Source: Dyadobacter soli
Lineage (GTDB): Bacteria; Bacteroidota; Bacteroidia; Cytophagales; Spirosomataceae
NCBI RefSeq assembly: GCF_900101885.1
Contig: NZ_FNAN01000007.1
Span: 310,001-374,000, forward strand
DNA length: 64,000 nt
Direction of reading: 5' to 3'
The notes beneath the pieces are model-generated. The model made no database searches. It was not told the origin of the DNA and saw nothing but the letters and a program-made list of their open reading frames with translations. Below are positions 1-8,034 of the stretch, in pieces. The translations under genes were made by a program, and so were the position numbers. Every line of letters begins with the position of its first letter. The first letter of the stretch is position 1.

Positions 1-986
1 CGGTTGGAAGTCGTATCGGCCGGATAGTTGTAATAAATACCCTTTCTTTCATCCCCTGCCGCGAACTTGTCGTAGAAGTTAGAAAGCGTCGCCCATCCGT
101 TCCATCCGCCGGGGGTCATGTTGTAATGCGAAACAGTCCAGTAGGCCCTGTCCACTCCTCCGCCACGTACACCCTCTTCATTATAAAGCGTGAAGATGTT
201 TTCGGTCGATTTCACATTGTTGTCCGGGGCAAAATTATCGAAGTACTTACCCGGCGCGGAGACGGTATAACCCTTGATCTCATTGGCCAGCGCCACCACT
301 TTGGCCATATCCGCCGCATCGAACTTGGGATTTTCGCGGCTCGTGAAAGTACCCTTGTTCAGGTAAACTTTCATCAGCAATACCCTTGCCGCATTCTGGT
401 TAGCCACGTACGCCTGCGGTGATGTTGCAGGAAGATCCTTCATGATCGTGTTCATTTCCGAGATGATGAAATCCATCGCTTCCTGTGCGCTGAGCGTTTT
501 GGGAAGCTCGCGGAAATCTTCGAGGCTCTCGCGGTAAGGTACCACGCCCCACAAATCCACCACATCGAACATCGCCAATGCGCGGATAAAACGTGCCTCG
601 GCCGCCTGCTGGGCAGAAGGCGCATAACGCAATACGTTGGATGCCTGGTAAATGGCCGTCAGCAACCCGCCGAATGTGTTACTCATATAGGAGTTATCCG
701 CATTCCAGGTGTGCAGGTGAATGGCCCGGTGGGTACCATTATCATCCCAGTCACCACCACGCGTAGGCGCTACGGCCGCATCCGTGGAAAGCTCCTGCAA
801 GCACCAGCGGTTATCCTGTTGGTAAGGGCCGTTCAACGAAGAATAAGCGCTGATCAACAGCTCGGCCGGGTTGATATTTCCCGTGGTGCCTTTTTCCAAC
901 GCGCTACCCAGCTTTTCGTCCAGGTCGGTGCAGGAAAACAGCATGGCGCAGCTCAGTATGGCCGCATAATATGATTTGATTTTCAT
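1..986 (-). CDS. SusD/RagB-type nutrient-binding outer membrane lipoprotein (C-terminus outside window)
   Basis: SusD-type lipoproteins sit on the cell surface and form the lid over a SusC channel. Reading the minus strand from the ATG at 986-984 gives a short lipoprotein signal ending in MLFSC (lipid-modified Cys at about residue 19), then the family pattern: AYSSLNG near the N-terminus and AEARFIRALAMFDVVDLWG, the TPR-like helix with the typical RALAMFDVV sequence. About 328 codons are visible and the frame is open to base 1; a full SusD is usually 450-600 residues, so the gene is cut by the window edge. It starts 21 bp after the stop of the SusC gene on the same strand, so the two are surely co-transcribed. 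Substrate unknown. The family call is firm. Confidence 0.93.
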   Translation of the reverse strand, partial: MKIKSYYAAILSCAMLFSCTDLDEKLGSALEKGTTGNINPAELLISAYSSLNGPYQQDNRWCLQELSTDAAVAPTRGGDWDDNGTHRAIHLHTWNADNSYMSNTFGGLLTAIYQASNVLRYAPSAQQAAEARFIRALAMFDVVDLWGVVPYRESLEDFRELPKTLSAQEAMDFIISEMNTIMKDLPATSPQAYVANQNAARVLLMKVYLNKGTFTSRENPKFDAADMAKVVALANEIKGYTVSAPGKYFDNFAPDNNVKSTENIFTLYNEEGVRGGGVDRAYWTVSHYNMTPGGWNGWATLSNFYDKFAAGDERKGIYYNYPADTTSN

Positions 987-1007
987 AGTTTCTTTGTTTT
1001 TGATGAA

Positions 1008-4000
1008 TTACAACGAGAAGTTTACGCCCAGCAGGAATGTACGCGCCGATGGATACGGGATGTACTCGATACCCAGGGACGGAATACCGCCATTGGAACC
1101 GTCGGTGTTCACTTCCGGGTCGAAGCCTTTGTAGCCGGTGAGCACGAAAAGGTTCTGGCCTGTCAATGAAATGTTCAGGTTCTTGAAGGCCTTACCGATG
1201 TTACCCACGCGGTAGCTCAGCGTCACGTTAGACATTTTCATGTAATCCCCTTTTTCAAGGTAACGGGTAGAAGGTGCCGCCGAGTTGGATGTAGCCTCCT
1301 TGATATCCTTGTTGAAGAAATCCTTCGCGATGTTTTTGGTAGACAAGTTATTGATACCCAATACAGTGGCAAAAGTATTGTTGAACAGGTAATGGCCGAA
1401 TGCACCATTCATGTTCACCACCGCCGAGAACTTCTTGTAGGTCACGTCGGTCGAGAAGCCCAACAAGTATTTGGGGTTCGGGCTGTGTACGTAAAACTTG
1501 TTTTGTGCAGGGTCCACCGAAGTGCTCGCCTGGCCGTCCGCGCCTTCGTACATGCTCGTGCCGGTAGTCGGGTCGAGGCCGGCCCATTTGGCAAGGTACC
1601 AAACGTTGAGCGGCTGACCGCTGACCATTCTTTGTCCCAAAACGCCTGAGAAGCCTTGTCCTCTCAATGCAGCCGTTTCATAGAAGCCTGGCAGGCCGGA
1701 AACGCTGTTTTTCAGATAAGTAGCATTGGCCGAGATGTTCCAGGTCCAGTCTTTGGTTTCCAGCACGGTACCGGTCAAAGCCAATTCCACCCCTTTGTTT
1801 ATCACTTCGCCGTCCAGGTTCACCCAGATTTTTCCGCTCGGTGCAGGTTGCGCGAGTGTTCTTTCGAACAGACCATCCGTAGTTTTTTTACTGAACACGT
1901 CGATCGAACCGACGATGCGCGACTGGAACAAGCCGAAATCGATACCTCCGTTGAATGTTTCGGAAGTCTCCCATTTCAAGTCGGGGTTACCGAAGTTGGC
2001 CTGGCTGATACTCTGTGTACCAAACACATATCTGTCGCGCGACGCACCCGAATCGAACTCCCGGTTACCGGTTTTACCCCAGCCCAGACGTACTTTAAGG
2101 TTGTTCACCGTGCCGTTGCCTTTCAGGAACGGTTCGTTTGAAACGTTCCATGCCAATGCTACCGCAGGGAAGTTGGCATACTTGTTGTTTTCACCGAATT
2201 TGGTAGAACCATCGCGGCGTACTGTACCGGTAAACAGGTACTTATCCATGTAGTTCAAACCCACACGCACGAATACGGATTGCAACTGGTTCGTAGGCGA
2301 TTTGAACGAGTTGATGCCCCGGTTGCTGGCTACCGAATAGCTCAGGTAATCGTAGAAATCAAGGCCTACATCGGTAAATCCGCTACCGCTCAGGGAGTTC
2401 CAGCTGTTGGCATAATCCAGGAACTCGTAACCCGCTACTGCATTCAGGTTCAGGTCTTTGCTGATATCCTTGTTATAGCTCAGCGTCTGGGTCAGCTGCT
2501 GGTTCGTCTCAGAGTTGTTGCCGATGAATGCGAAACCGTTTTTGATCTGCGCCGGGTCGATCATGCCCCGGATATACCGCCCTTTCCGCGTACCTGTCTG
2601 GCGGGTAATGCTATACACCAGCTTGTATTCCAGGTCGTCGGTGATTTTGTACGACGGCGCAATACTCGCCACGGTCGTGTTCACCACGGCAACGTCCTTG
2701 TAAGCTTTCAACGACGCCAGCGGGTTGATCGTCGACGGGCTTACGTAGGTAAGCGAATCCCCATTCACACGCAGCGGACGGGTCGGGTTCCACGTCAATG
2801 CCTGCGAAATCACGTTTCCTTCGAAACCTACACCCACATCGATCGGCGCCAGGTTTTCGTTGGTTTGCGTGAACAATACATTGAAATCCAGCCCCAGTCT
2901 TTTGCTTTCCAGGAATTTGAAGCTGCTGTTGATGCTGGCCGTATACTTTTTGAGGCGCGAAGTTTCGATGATCCCTTTCTGGTCCATATAACCTGCCGAA
3001 ACGCGGTATTTGCCATTGTCGGTACCGCCTGTGATGGCCATCGAGTAGTTCTGCACCGGCGCAACGCGGGTGATTTCATCGAATGCATTCACATTGCTGC
3101 CGAAATCAGCTCCTTTTACATCGTTTGGCGCGTAATACTGAACCGCCTCACGGAATTCGTCGGCGCTGAGCACTTCCGGCTTTCTCAAAAGGCTCGATAC
3201 GCCCGTTGATGCATTGATGCTAACCGATGGCGCACCGGAAGCACCTCTTTTGGTGGTAATGATAACCACCCCGTTGGCACCGCGCGAACCGTAAATGGCC
3301 GTTGCCGAAGCGTCTTTGAGGATATCCATGCTGGCAATGTCGTTCGGGTTCAGGTACGCGAGCGGGTTACCGCCATCCGATCCGAAACCGCCGCTACCAC
3401 CCGGACGTGCCGAGCTACCCGAAAGCGGGATACCGTCCAACACGAAAAGCGGGTTGTTACCGGCACGGATCGAGGAATTACCCCGGATACGCACTGTGGT
3501 AGCACCACCCGGCTGGCCGGTGTTGTTGATCACCATCACCCCCGGCGTACGGCCCTGGATGAGCTGGTCCGGCGCGGTGATCACCCCTTTGTTGAAATCT
3601 TTGGGTTGCAGCGAAACGACCGAGCCTGTCACGTCTTTTTTCTTGACAGAGCCATAACCGATCACCACGACCTCTTCCAAAGCCTTCACGTCATCGTCCA
3701 TCACCACGTTGATAGTCGATTCGCTGCCTACCACCACTTCCTTGGGAGCAAAACCGATGAAGCTGAAAGCCAGTGTAGATGCCGGCGGTGCCGACAGCGT
3801 GTAGCCGCCTTCCATGTCGGTGGAAGTGCCTTTGCTGGTTCCTTTGACAGTAATGGAAACACCAGGCAGTGCATTGCCTTTGTTGTCCGTAACTTTTCCT
3901 TTAATGGATATATCCTGTGCGTAGACGTTGCTCAGGAGTAAAGTACAAATCATGATTAACGCGCTCAGCCCTCTCTTGCCGAGAGACACGGGGCGATGCG

Positions 4001-4046
4001 CGTTCTTTTCGCCGGGGCGAAAAAGTCGCAGAGATAGGTTCATCAT
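1008..4046 (-). CDS. SusC/RagA-type TonB-linked outer membrane transporter
   Basis: Outer membrane beta-barrel that imports oligomeric substrates with energy from TonB. Order of parts: signal peptide ending near NVYAQ, a carboxypeptidase-like CNA-B domain (ISIKGKVTDNKGNALPGVSI), the TonB box region ending VVVIGYGSVKKKDVTGSV, the plug with DASATAIYGSRGANGVV, and a long barrel ending in the aromatic-rich TFLLGVNFSL. There is no STN domain, so it is not of the FecR-signalled type. About 1012 residues, normal for the family. I chose the ATG at 4046 (MMNLSLRLF) because it gives a compact signal peptide; an in-frame ATG at 4112 would add 22 residues that do not look like part of a signal and would include a perfect palindrome. 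SusD follows 21 bp downstream. Confidence 0.93.
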   Translation of the reverse strand: MMNLSLRLFRPGEKNAHRPVSLGKRGLSALIMICTLLLSNVYAQDISIKGKVTDNKGNALPGVSITVKGTSKGTSTDMEGGYTLSAPPASTLAFSFIGFAPKEVVVGSESTINVVMDDDVKALEEVVVIGYGSVKKKDVTGSVVSLQPKDFNKGVITAPDQLIQGRTPGVMVINNTGQPGGATTVRIRGNSSIRAGNNPLFVLDGIPLSGSSARPGGSGGFGSDGGNPLAYLNPNDIASMDILKDASATAIYGSRGANGVVIITTKRGASGAPSVSINASTGVSSLLRKPEVLSADEFREAVQYYAPNDVKGADFGSNVNAFDEITRVAPVQNYSMAITGGTDNGKYRVSAGYMDQKGIIETSRLKKYTASINSSFKFLESKRLGLDFNVLFTQTNENLAPIDVGVGFEGNVISQALTWNPTRPLRVNGDSLTYVSPSTINPLASLKAYKDVAVVNTTVASIAPSYKITDDLEYKLVYSITRQTGTRKGRYIRGMIDPAQIKNGFAFIGNNSETNQQLTQTLSYNKDISKDLNLNAVAGYEFLDYANSWNSLSGSGFTDVGLDFYDYLSYSVASNRGINSFKSPTNQLQSVFVRVGLNYMDKYLFTGTVRRDGSTKFGENNKYANFPAVALAWNVSNEPFLKGNGTVNNLKVRLGWGKTGNREFDSGASRDRYVFGTQSISQANFGNPDLKWETSETFNGGIDFGLFQSRIVGSIDVFSKKTTDGLFERTLAQPAPSGKIWVNLDGEVINKGVELALTGTVLETKDWTWNISANATYLKNSVSGLPGFYETAALRGQGFSGVLGQRMVSGQPLNVWYLAKWAGLDPTTGTSMYEGADGQASTSVDPAQNKFYVHSPNPKYLLGFSTDVTYKKFSAVVNMNGAFGHYLFNNTFATVLGINNLSTKNIAKDFFNKDIKEATSNSAAPSTRYLEKGDYMKMSNVTLSYRVGNIGKAFKNLNISLTGQNLFVLTGYKGFDPEVNTDGSNGGIPSLGIEYIPYPSARTFLLGVNFSL

Positions 4047-4082
4047 AAAATTAGTTAGCGTTTGAATTAAATAAAGAGTCGA

Positions 4083-4096
4083 GCCATTCGAATGGC
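4083..4096. promoter_or_regulatory. 14-bp perfect palindrome in the SusC leader
   Basis: GCCATTCGAATGGC is its own reverse complement. It lies 37-50 nt upstream of the preferred SusC start at 4046, in the expected untranslated leader. A dimeric regulator site or a small leader hairpin are both possible; no regulator can be assigned. Confidence 0.35.
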
Positions 4097-4320
4097 AGTC
4101 AGGGAGAAGCATACATAGGTTTCTAGTTTTGGTTTTAGTTAGGCATTGGGCAATAAATACCGTGTCACGCTACGGCCAGCGCGTGGTTTTTTACACGATA
4201 AGGAGGTCAGATATGCAAAATGGGATTGTATGATTTAAGCACACCGCCACTTTGTCTGTTTCGGGGGAGAAAGTAAAGTTATGTCGATATATATAGCATT
4301 ATTTAAATAACCAATAAAAT

Positions 4321-4332
4321 TTAAGCGCTTAA
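4321..4332. promoter_or_regulatory. Candidate LacI-family operator
   Basis: TTAAGCGCTTAA is a perfect 12-bp palindrome with the central CG and AAGCGCTT core common to LacI/GalR-family operators. It lies about 275 bp upstream of the SusC start and 220 bp upstream of the serine hydrolase start. No LacI-family gene is in the window, so the assignment rests on motif shape only. Confidence 0.35.
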
Positions 4333-4552
4333 CAGATGGTAAATTAATATAAATGGCTCCGATAATGCAATAACAAGTGTTCAAAAACGGACGTTTTCCC
4401 CCACATTTTTATACCGACTCGATTTTATCAGAATATTGTACAAAATTGACATTGGAGAAGTGCAAAAAGCGGTGACAAATTTCGGCTCGCAACAGGTTTT
4501 ATTTCTTCCCTTAATTCGTTACATTTCGCATTGTCACCGATCGTATCAGCCT

Positions 4553-6007
4553 TTGAAAACACTTTACAAATACGGCAAGCTCATTTGGATATTGCTATTT
4601 ACCGCCGCCTGCTCCGGCACCGACGAGGACCTGACCGGCATTTGGCACACCGAATTCGAAATGGTGCCCGGGTTTAAAAGTGCCCTGGACATGCAACTGA
4701 AACAGGATATCCTATCCCGGAAATGGAGTGGCCGCTTCGAAATGCCGGAGATGATGGGCGCAGGTGAATTTCCGGCCGTGCAGGTGAAAGGCCCGAAAAT
4801 CGATCTGAACCTCGGCGCAGGCGCATCGTTCAAAGGGGAGATTTCCAAGGACAATAATGCGATTAAAGGCATTCTGACCGTTCCTGGCGAAATGCCTGAA
4901 AATCTCACCCTAAAAAGGGTTGCGCGCTGGTCGGCGCAGGTACCGGCCCGGCGCGACAAAGACGGGCTGCCGGTAACAACCTGGAAGTACCAGCCCCCGC
5001 AAGCAACCGGCGATGGCTGGCAAGTGGGGCCGATGCCCCGGTCGGTGATCGGTTCGAAACCATTGAATGAGTTGTTTGGAAGAATTTTGGAAGGGAAATA
5101 CCATGGTCTCGACGCATTCCTGGTGGCGCAGCATGGCAAGCTGATACTCGAAGAATATTTTTACCTGGGCGGCCGCGACCGGCTGCATAGCATTCAATCG
5201 GTTACGAAAAGTGTCAACTCGCTGCTGATAGGCACCGCACGCGACCAGGGATTGATCGGAAATCTCGACGAGCCATTGAGAAACTATTTCCCGAAGTATG
5301 CCGATTCCATCCGCACGAACGCCACACTACGCCATGCGCTGACCATGTCGGCCGCCCTCGACTGGAAAGAGGATATCCCCTACTCCAACCCGGAAAACGA
5401 CGCCGTACGCATGAACCAGAGCAGCGACCTTTATAAATATGTATTGACTAAAAATCCTGACCCGGTGGACAAACCCGGCGGCAGGTTTGAATATAACAGC
5501 GGCCTGTCCATGCTTTTGGGCGGCGTGGTACTGCAAGCCACCGGAAAACCGGCCAACGACTACGCCCGGGAAACCCTTTTCAAAAACCTCGGCATAAACG
5601 ATTTTGCCTGGACGACCATGGGCGGCAAGGTCCATACCGGCGGCGGATTATTTCTCAGGCCACGCGATTTACTGAAAATCGGCCAAATGGTGCTCGACAG
5701 TGGAAAATGGAACGGCCGGCAGGTGGTTTCGGAAAGCTGGATCAGTGAGAGCACAGCGTTTATACTGCCTACGACCCAGGGTAGCAAAGACTTTGGCTAT
5801 GGCTACCAATGGTGGCGTGCCGTTTCCCGCAGGGGCGCCAACGCGCTGCCGCTAATATTTGCGTCCGGCTACGGCGGCCAGATGCTCTACATCGTTCCCG
5901 ACCTCGACCTGGTGATACTGACATTCCATCACAACCCTACCGATAACGACGGCTCGCACAGCATTACTTGGAGAGAAGTCAGCAACATCATCTTGCCCGA
6001 ATTTTAG
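4553..6007 (+). CDS. Serine hydrolase of the class C beta-lactamase/penicillin-binding fold, lipoprotein
   Basis: Predicted periplasmic, membrane-anchored serine hydrolase. The catalytic SxxK motif is SVTK (Ser at about residue 216) and the second motif is YNS in FEYNSGLSML; GGLFLRPRDLLKIGQM and GYGYQWW are typical of the class C/esterase-type family. The first 170 residues form a separate N-terminal domain (GIWHTEFEMVPGFKS...) of small-molecule-binding or lipocalin-like look, unidentified. The frame has no ATG near its beginning. I chose the TTG at 4553 because it gives a perfect lipoprotein signal MKTLYKYGKLIWILLFTAAC; another TTG at 4436 would add 39 implausible residues. The gene ends 94 bp before a BlaI/BlaR1-like pair on the same strand, which suggests linked regulation. 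Beta-lactamase activity itself cannot be claimed; esterase or peptidase activity is as likely. Confidence 0.82.
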   Translation: MKTLYKYGKLIWILLFTAACSGTDEDLTGIWHTEFEMVPGFKSALDMQLKQDILSRKWSGRFEMPEMMGAGEFPAVQVKGPKIDLNLGAGASFKGEISKDNNAIKGILTVPGEMPENLTLKRVARWSAQVPARRDKDGLPVTTWKYQPPQATGDGWQVGPMPRSVIGSKPLNELFGRILEGKYHGLDAFLVAQHGKLILEEYFYLGGRDRLHSIQSVTKSVNSLLIGTARDQGLIGNLDEPLRNYFPKYADSIRTNATLRHALTMSAALDWKEDIPYSNPENDAVRMNQSSDLYKYVLTKNPDPVDKPGGRFEYNSGLSMLLGGVVLQATGKPANDYARETLFKNLGINDFAWTTMGGKVHTGGGLFLRPRDLLKIGQMVLDSGKWNGRQVVSESWISESTAFILPTTQGSKDFGYGYQWWRAVSRRGANALPLIFASGYGGQMLYIVPDLDLVILTFHHNPTDNDGSHSITWREVSNIILPEF

Positions 6008-6032
6008 TATAACTCATTGAAATACCTATATT

Positions 6033-6088
6033 AACTGAAAAATAAGTTTTAAAACTGAAAAATTAGTTGCAAAACTGATAAACCCGTT
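6033..6088. promoter_or_regulatory. Three tandem BlaI-type operator sites
   Basis: Three 16-bp units in exact 20-bp register: AACTGAAAAATAAGTT (6033-6048), AACTGAAAAATTAGTT (6053-6068) and the weaker AACTGATAAACCCGTT (6073-6088). The first two have dyad symmetry AACT-N8-AGTT. They lie directly before the BlaI-like gene, and BlaI/MecI repressors usually bind dyads in their own promoter, so autoregulation is the natural reading. Confidence 0.6.
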
Positions 6089-6097
6089 ATATGTTTA
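6066..6097 (+). promoter_or_regulatory. Probable Bacteroidota-type promoter of the blaI-blaR1-like operon
   Basis: GTTG at 6066-6069, 20 bp, then TATGTTTA at 6090-6097 fits the TTTG-N19-TAnnTTTG consensus well. The -33 element lies inside the second operator unit and the third unit fills the spacer. The start codon at 6102 is only 5 nt beyond the -7 box, so the mRNA may be leaderless. Confidence 0.45.
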
Positions 6098-6101
6098 CGT
6101 C

Positions 6102-6482
6102 ATGGAAACTTTGACGAAAACAGAAGAGAAAATCATGCAGGTCATGTGGGACCTGAAAAGCGGGTTTGTGAAGGATGTCATCGACAGGCTGGGTGAACCG
6201 GCCGTGCCTTACAATACGGTATCGTCGCTGATCCGCATTCTCGAAAAGAAAGGCTTCATCGGGCACAAGGCCTACGGCAAAACGCACGAATATTTTCCGC
6301 TGATTTCGAAGCTCTCCTACCGCAGCTTCACATTCAGGAACTTCGTCGCCAATTATTTTGATGGGGCGTCGGGAAACGTGCTTTCCTATATGCTGGAAGA
6401 ACAGGACCTTTCGCAGGAAGAAATCGAAAAGGCTGTTGCTGAGATTAATAAGACTAAACCGGGAGGTGAAGATGCTCAGTAA
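6102..6482 (+). CDS. BlaI/MecI/CopY-family winged-helix repressor
   Basis: 126-residue DNA-binding protein. It opens with LTKTEEKIMQVMWDL, then the winged helix-turn-helix with VPYNTVSSLIRILEKKGFIGH, both classic for BlaI/MecI, and ends in the dimerisation helices. In the family, a membrane protease of the BlaR1 type cleaves or inactivates the repressor and de-represses target genes. The start is clear, since the ATG lies just after the promoter. The gene overlaps the next one by 11 bp, so it is translationally linked to its sensor. Likely targets are its own operon and possibly the serine hydrolase upstream. Confidence 0.92.
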   Translation: METLTKTEEKIMQVMWDLKSGFVKDVIDRLGEPAVPYNTVSSLIRILEKKGFIGHKAYGKTHEYFPLISKLSYRSFTFRNFVANYFDGASGNVLSYMLEEQDLSQEEIEKAVAEINKTKPGGEDAQ

Positions 6483-7944
6483 CCCCGCCTTTTTCTCGTG
6501 GCTGCTCGCGGCTTCGTTGTCGCTCGCGATCTTGTGGGCTGCATTTGTCTGCTTTTTCCGCAACTGGACGTTTTTCGCGCTGAACCGCTGGATCCTCGTC
6601 GCGGGTACCTGCGTCTGCATGGCGCTCCCGCTGGTATCCCCGCACGTAACGCAGGGACTCGTGGCTCCGGATAATCTGGCTACAAACCTTCGGTTTAGTA
6701 TTTCTTCGCTTCCGATATCGTCGGCTCCGGCAGGTGGTTCCGTCGCAAATGAGGCGCATGCAACGCAATCCTACGAATGGTTGTGGACATTTTTGGCGGT
6801 CATGTACTGGGCTGGCTTTGCCGCAGTACTCGCCCGGTCATTCAAAGCATTGTGGCAGTTGAAAACGATCCGATCGCAATCGCGCTTGCTAAGTAGTAAT
6901 TCCATTGCGGATGTCTGGGTACAATCTCTTCTCCCGACGTTTTCATTCGGCAAAAATATCTTTCTGAACGTACATACATTATCGTTAGCACCAGAGCAAT
7001 TCGCGAGTGTGCAGCGGCATGAGGAAGGGCATGCGTTGCAAAAACATAGCGTCGATAATGTGTTTTTCGAAGTTGTTTCCGCCATTTTCTGGTTCAACCC
7101 GCTGGTGAGGAAGCTCTCGCGGCACCTGCGCGATGTGCACGAGTTTCTGGCGGACCGGTGGGCTACCGGTCCTCACGCACAAACCGCAGATTATCAGGAG
7201 CTTTTAGTAGCATTGGCAAGTAAAACGCCGTGCAATCGTGTGAGTCACCCGTTTTCGGATTCTCAATTTTTTCGTCGGATAGTCATGTTAAACAAACCAA
7301 AAACCAAACCTATGGAACGCTTAAAGCTGTTTTTGCTTGCCCCGGCCTGTGCTGCCGCCCTGTTTGTTTCGGCCTGCGTCGATACGGACAAAAAGGCCCC
7401 CGCAAATCCCCAGAGCATCGGGCCCGCGTCCGGCCCGGTCATTTCTAAAATCTCCTGGACTGGCAACAAGGTACATTCCGATGAGGAACTGAGTGCGTTG
7501 CTAACGTTGAAGCCGGGCGACAAATACGATCGCCGCGCATTTGAAAGCAGCCTGTACCGGGAACCGCTGGAAAAGTCGGTGACGAGCCTTTACATGGACA
7601 ACGGCTATCTCTTCTTCCACACGGATATTCAGGAAAAAGTGGTGGATGGAAAGATTGAGCTGACCGTAAATGTTTCGGAGGACGAGCAGGTTTGGGTCAA
7701 CAAGGTCACTTTAAAAGCTAAAAACGGCGAAAAGTCGCTGACCGATCAGGTGAAACCGTTCGTGGAAGTAAAAGAAGGCCAGCTTTTCAACCGGTCGCTG
7801 CTCATTTCATCCCAGGAAAAAATGGCAAAGAGCGGCCTGGTCAATCCAGATAGTGTGAATATCAACCCTTATCCCCGGCCGGTTGAATTCGCTGGCGCGA
7901 AACGGTACGTGGACATCGAATTTGTCGTCCAAAAGCCCTTGTAA
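6472..7944 (+). CDS. BlaR1-like M56 membrane metalloprotease with C-terminal POTRA-like domains
   Basis: 490 residues from the ATG at 6472, which overlaps the repressor gene by 11 bp; reading further upstream would run inside that gene. Residues 1-110 hold membrane helices. The gluzincin motif HEEGH is at residues 183-187 and a third zinc ligand is likely Glu224 in VHEFLADRW, so the M56 peptidase looks intact. After a last membrane helix (about 285-303), the C-terminus from about residue 324 resembles two POTRA domains of the BamA/Omp85 kind: ISKISWTGNKVHSDEELSAL, LKPGDKYDRRAFESSLYRE, then VWVNKVTLKAKNG. BlaR1 proteins carry a penicillin-binding domain here and many Bacteroidota relatives carry TonB-C domains. 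The POTRA reading is from pattern only. It probably acts as the periplasm-facing sensor controlling the BlaI-like repressor. Confidence 0.85.
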   Translation: MLSNPAFFSWLLAASLSLAILWAAFVCFFRNWTFFALNRWILVAGTCVCMALPLVSPHVTQGLVAPDNLATNLRFSISSLPISSAPAGGSVANEAHATQSYEWLWTFLAVMYWAGFAAVLARSFKALWQLKTIRSQSRLLSSNSIADVWVQSLLPTFSFGKNIFLNVHTLSLAPEQFASVQRHEEGHALQKHSVDNVFFEVVSAIFWFNPLVRKLSRHLRDVHEFLADRWATGPHAQTADYQELLVALASKTPCNRVSHPFSDSQFFRRIVMLNKPKTKPMERLKLFLLAPACAAALFVSACVDTDKKAPANPQSIGPASGPVISKISWTGNKVHSDEELSALLTLKPGDKYDRRAFESSLYREPLEKSVTSLYMDNGYLFFHTDIQEKVVDGKIELTVNVSEDEQVWVNKVTLKAKNGEKSLTDQVKPFVEVKEGQLFNRSLLISSQEKMAKSGLVNPDSVNINPYPRPVEFAGAKRYVDIEFVVQKPL

Positions 7945-8034
7945 TAGTCTCTTTTTTTATCAAATATTTCCTATTCGGTTTTTTTGTCATATTTTAAAAG
8001 CTGGTCTGTTTAAACCTAAACCAATCAGCAGGAT

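Larger units (their letters stand above)
4047..4552. other. Intergenic region between divergent SusC and serine hydrolase genes
   Basis: About 500 bp, clearly more AT-rich than the flanking genes, with no supported gene. It must hold the divergent promoters for the SusC/SusD pair and for the serine hydrolase. It contains two perfect palindromes, at 4083-4096 and 4321-4332, listed separately. No RNA gene is recognisable. Confidence 0.6.

Noticed and set aside
2280..3209. A 309-codon plus-strand frame opposite the first SusC gene
   Set aside because: Antisense shadow with no promoter, signal or family similarity.
4553..7944. A beta-lactam resistance operon
   Set aside because: The hydrolase has the right fold motifs, but its extra N-terminal domain and the lack of a penicillin-binding domain on the sensor do not support a claim of drug resistance.
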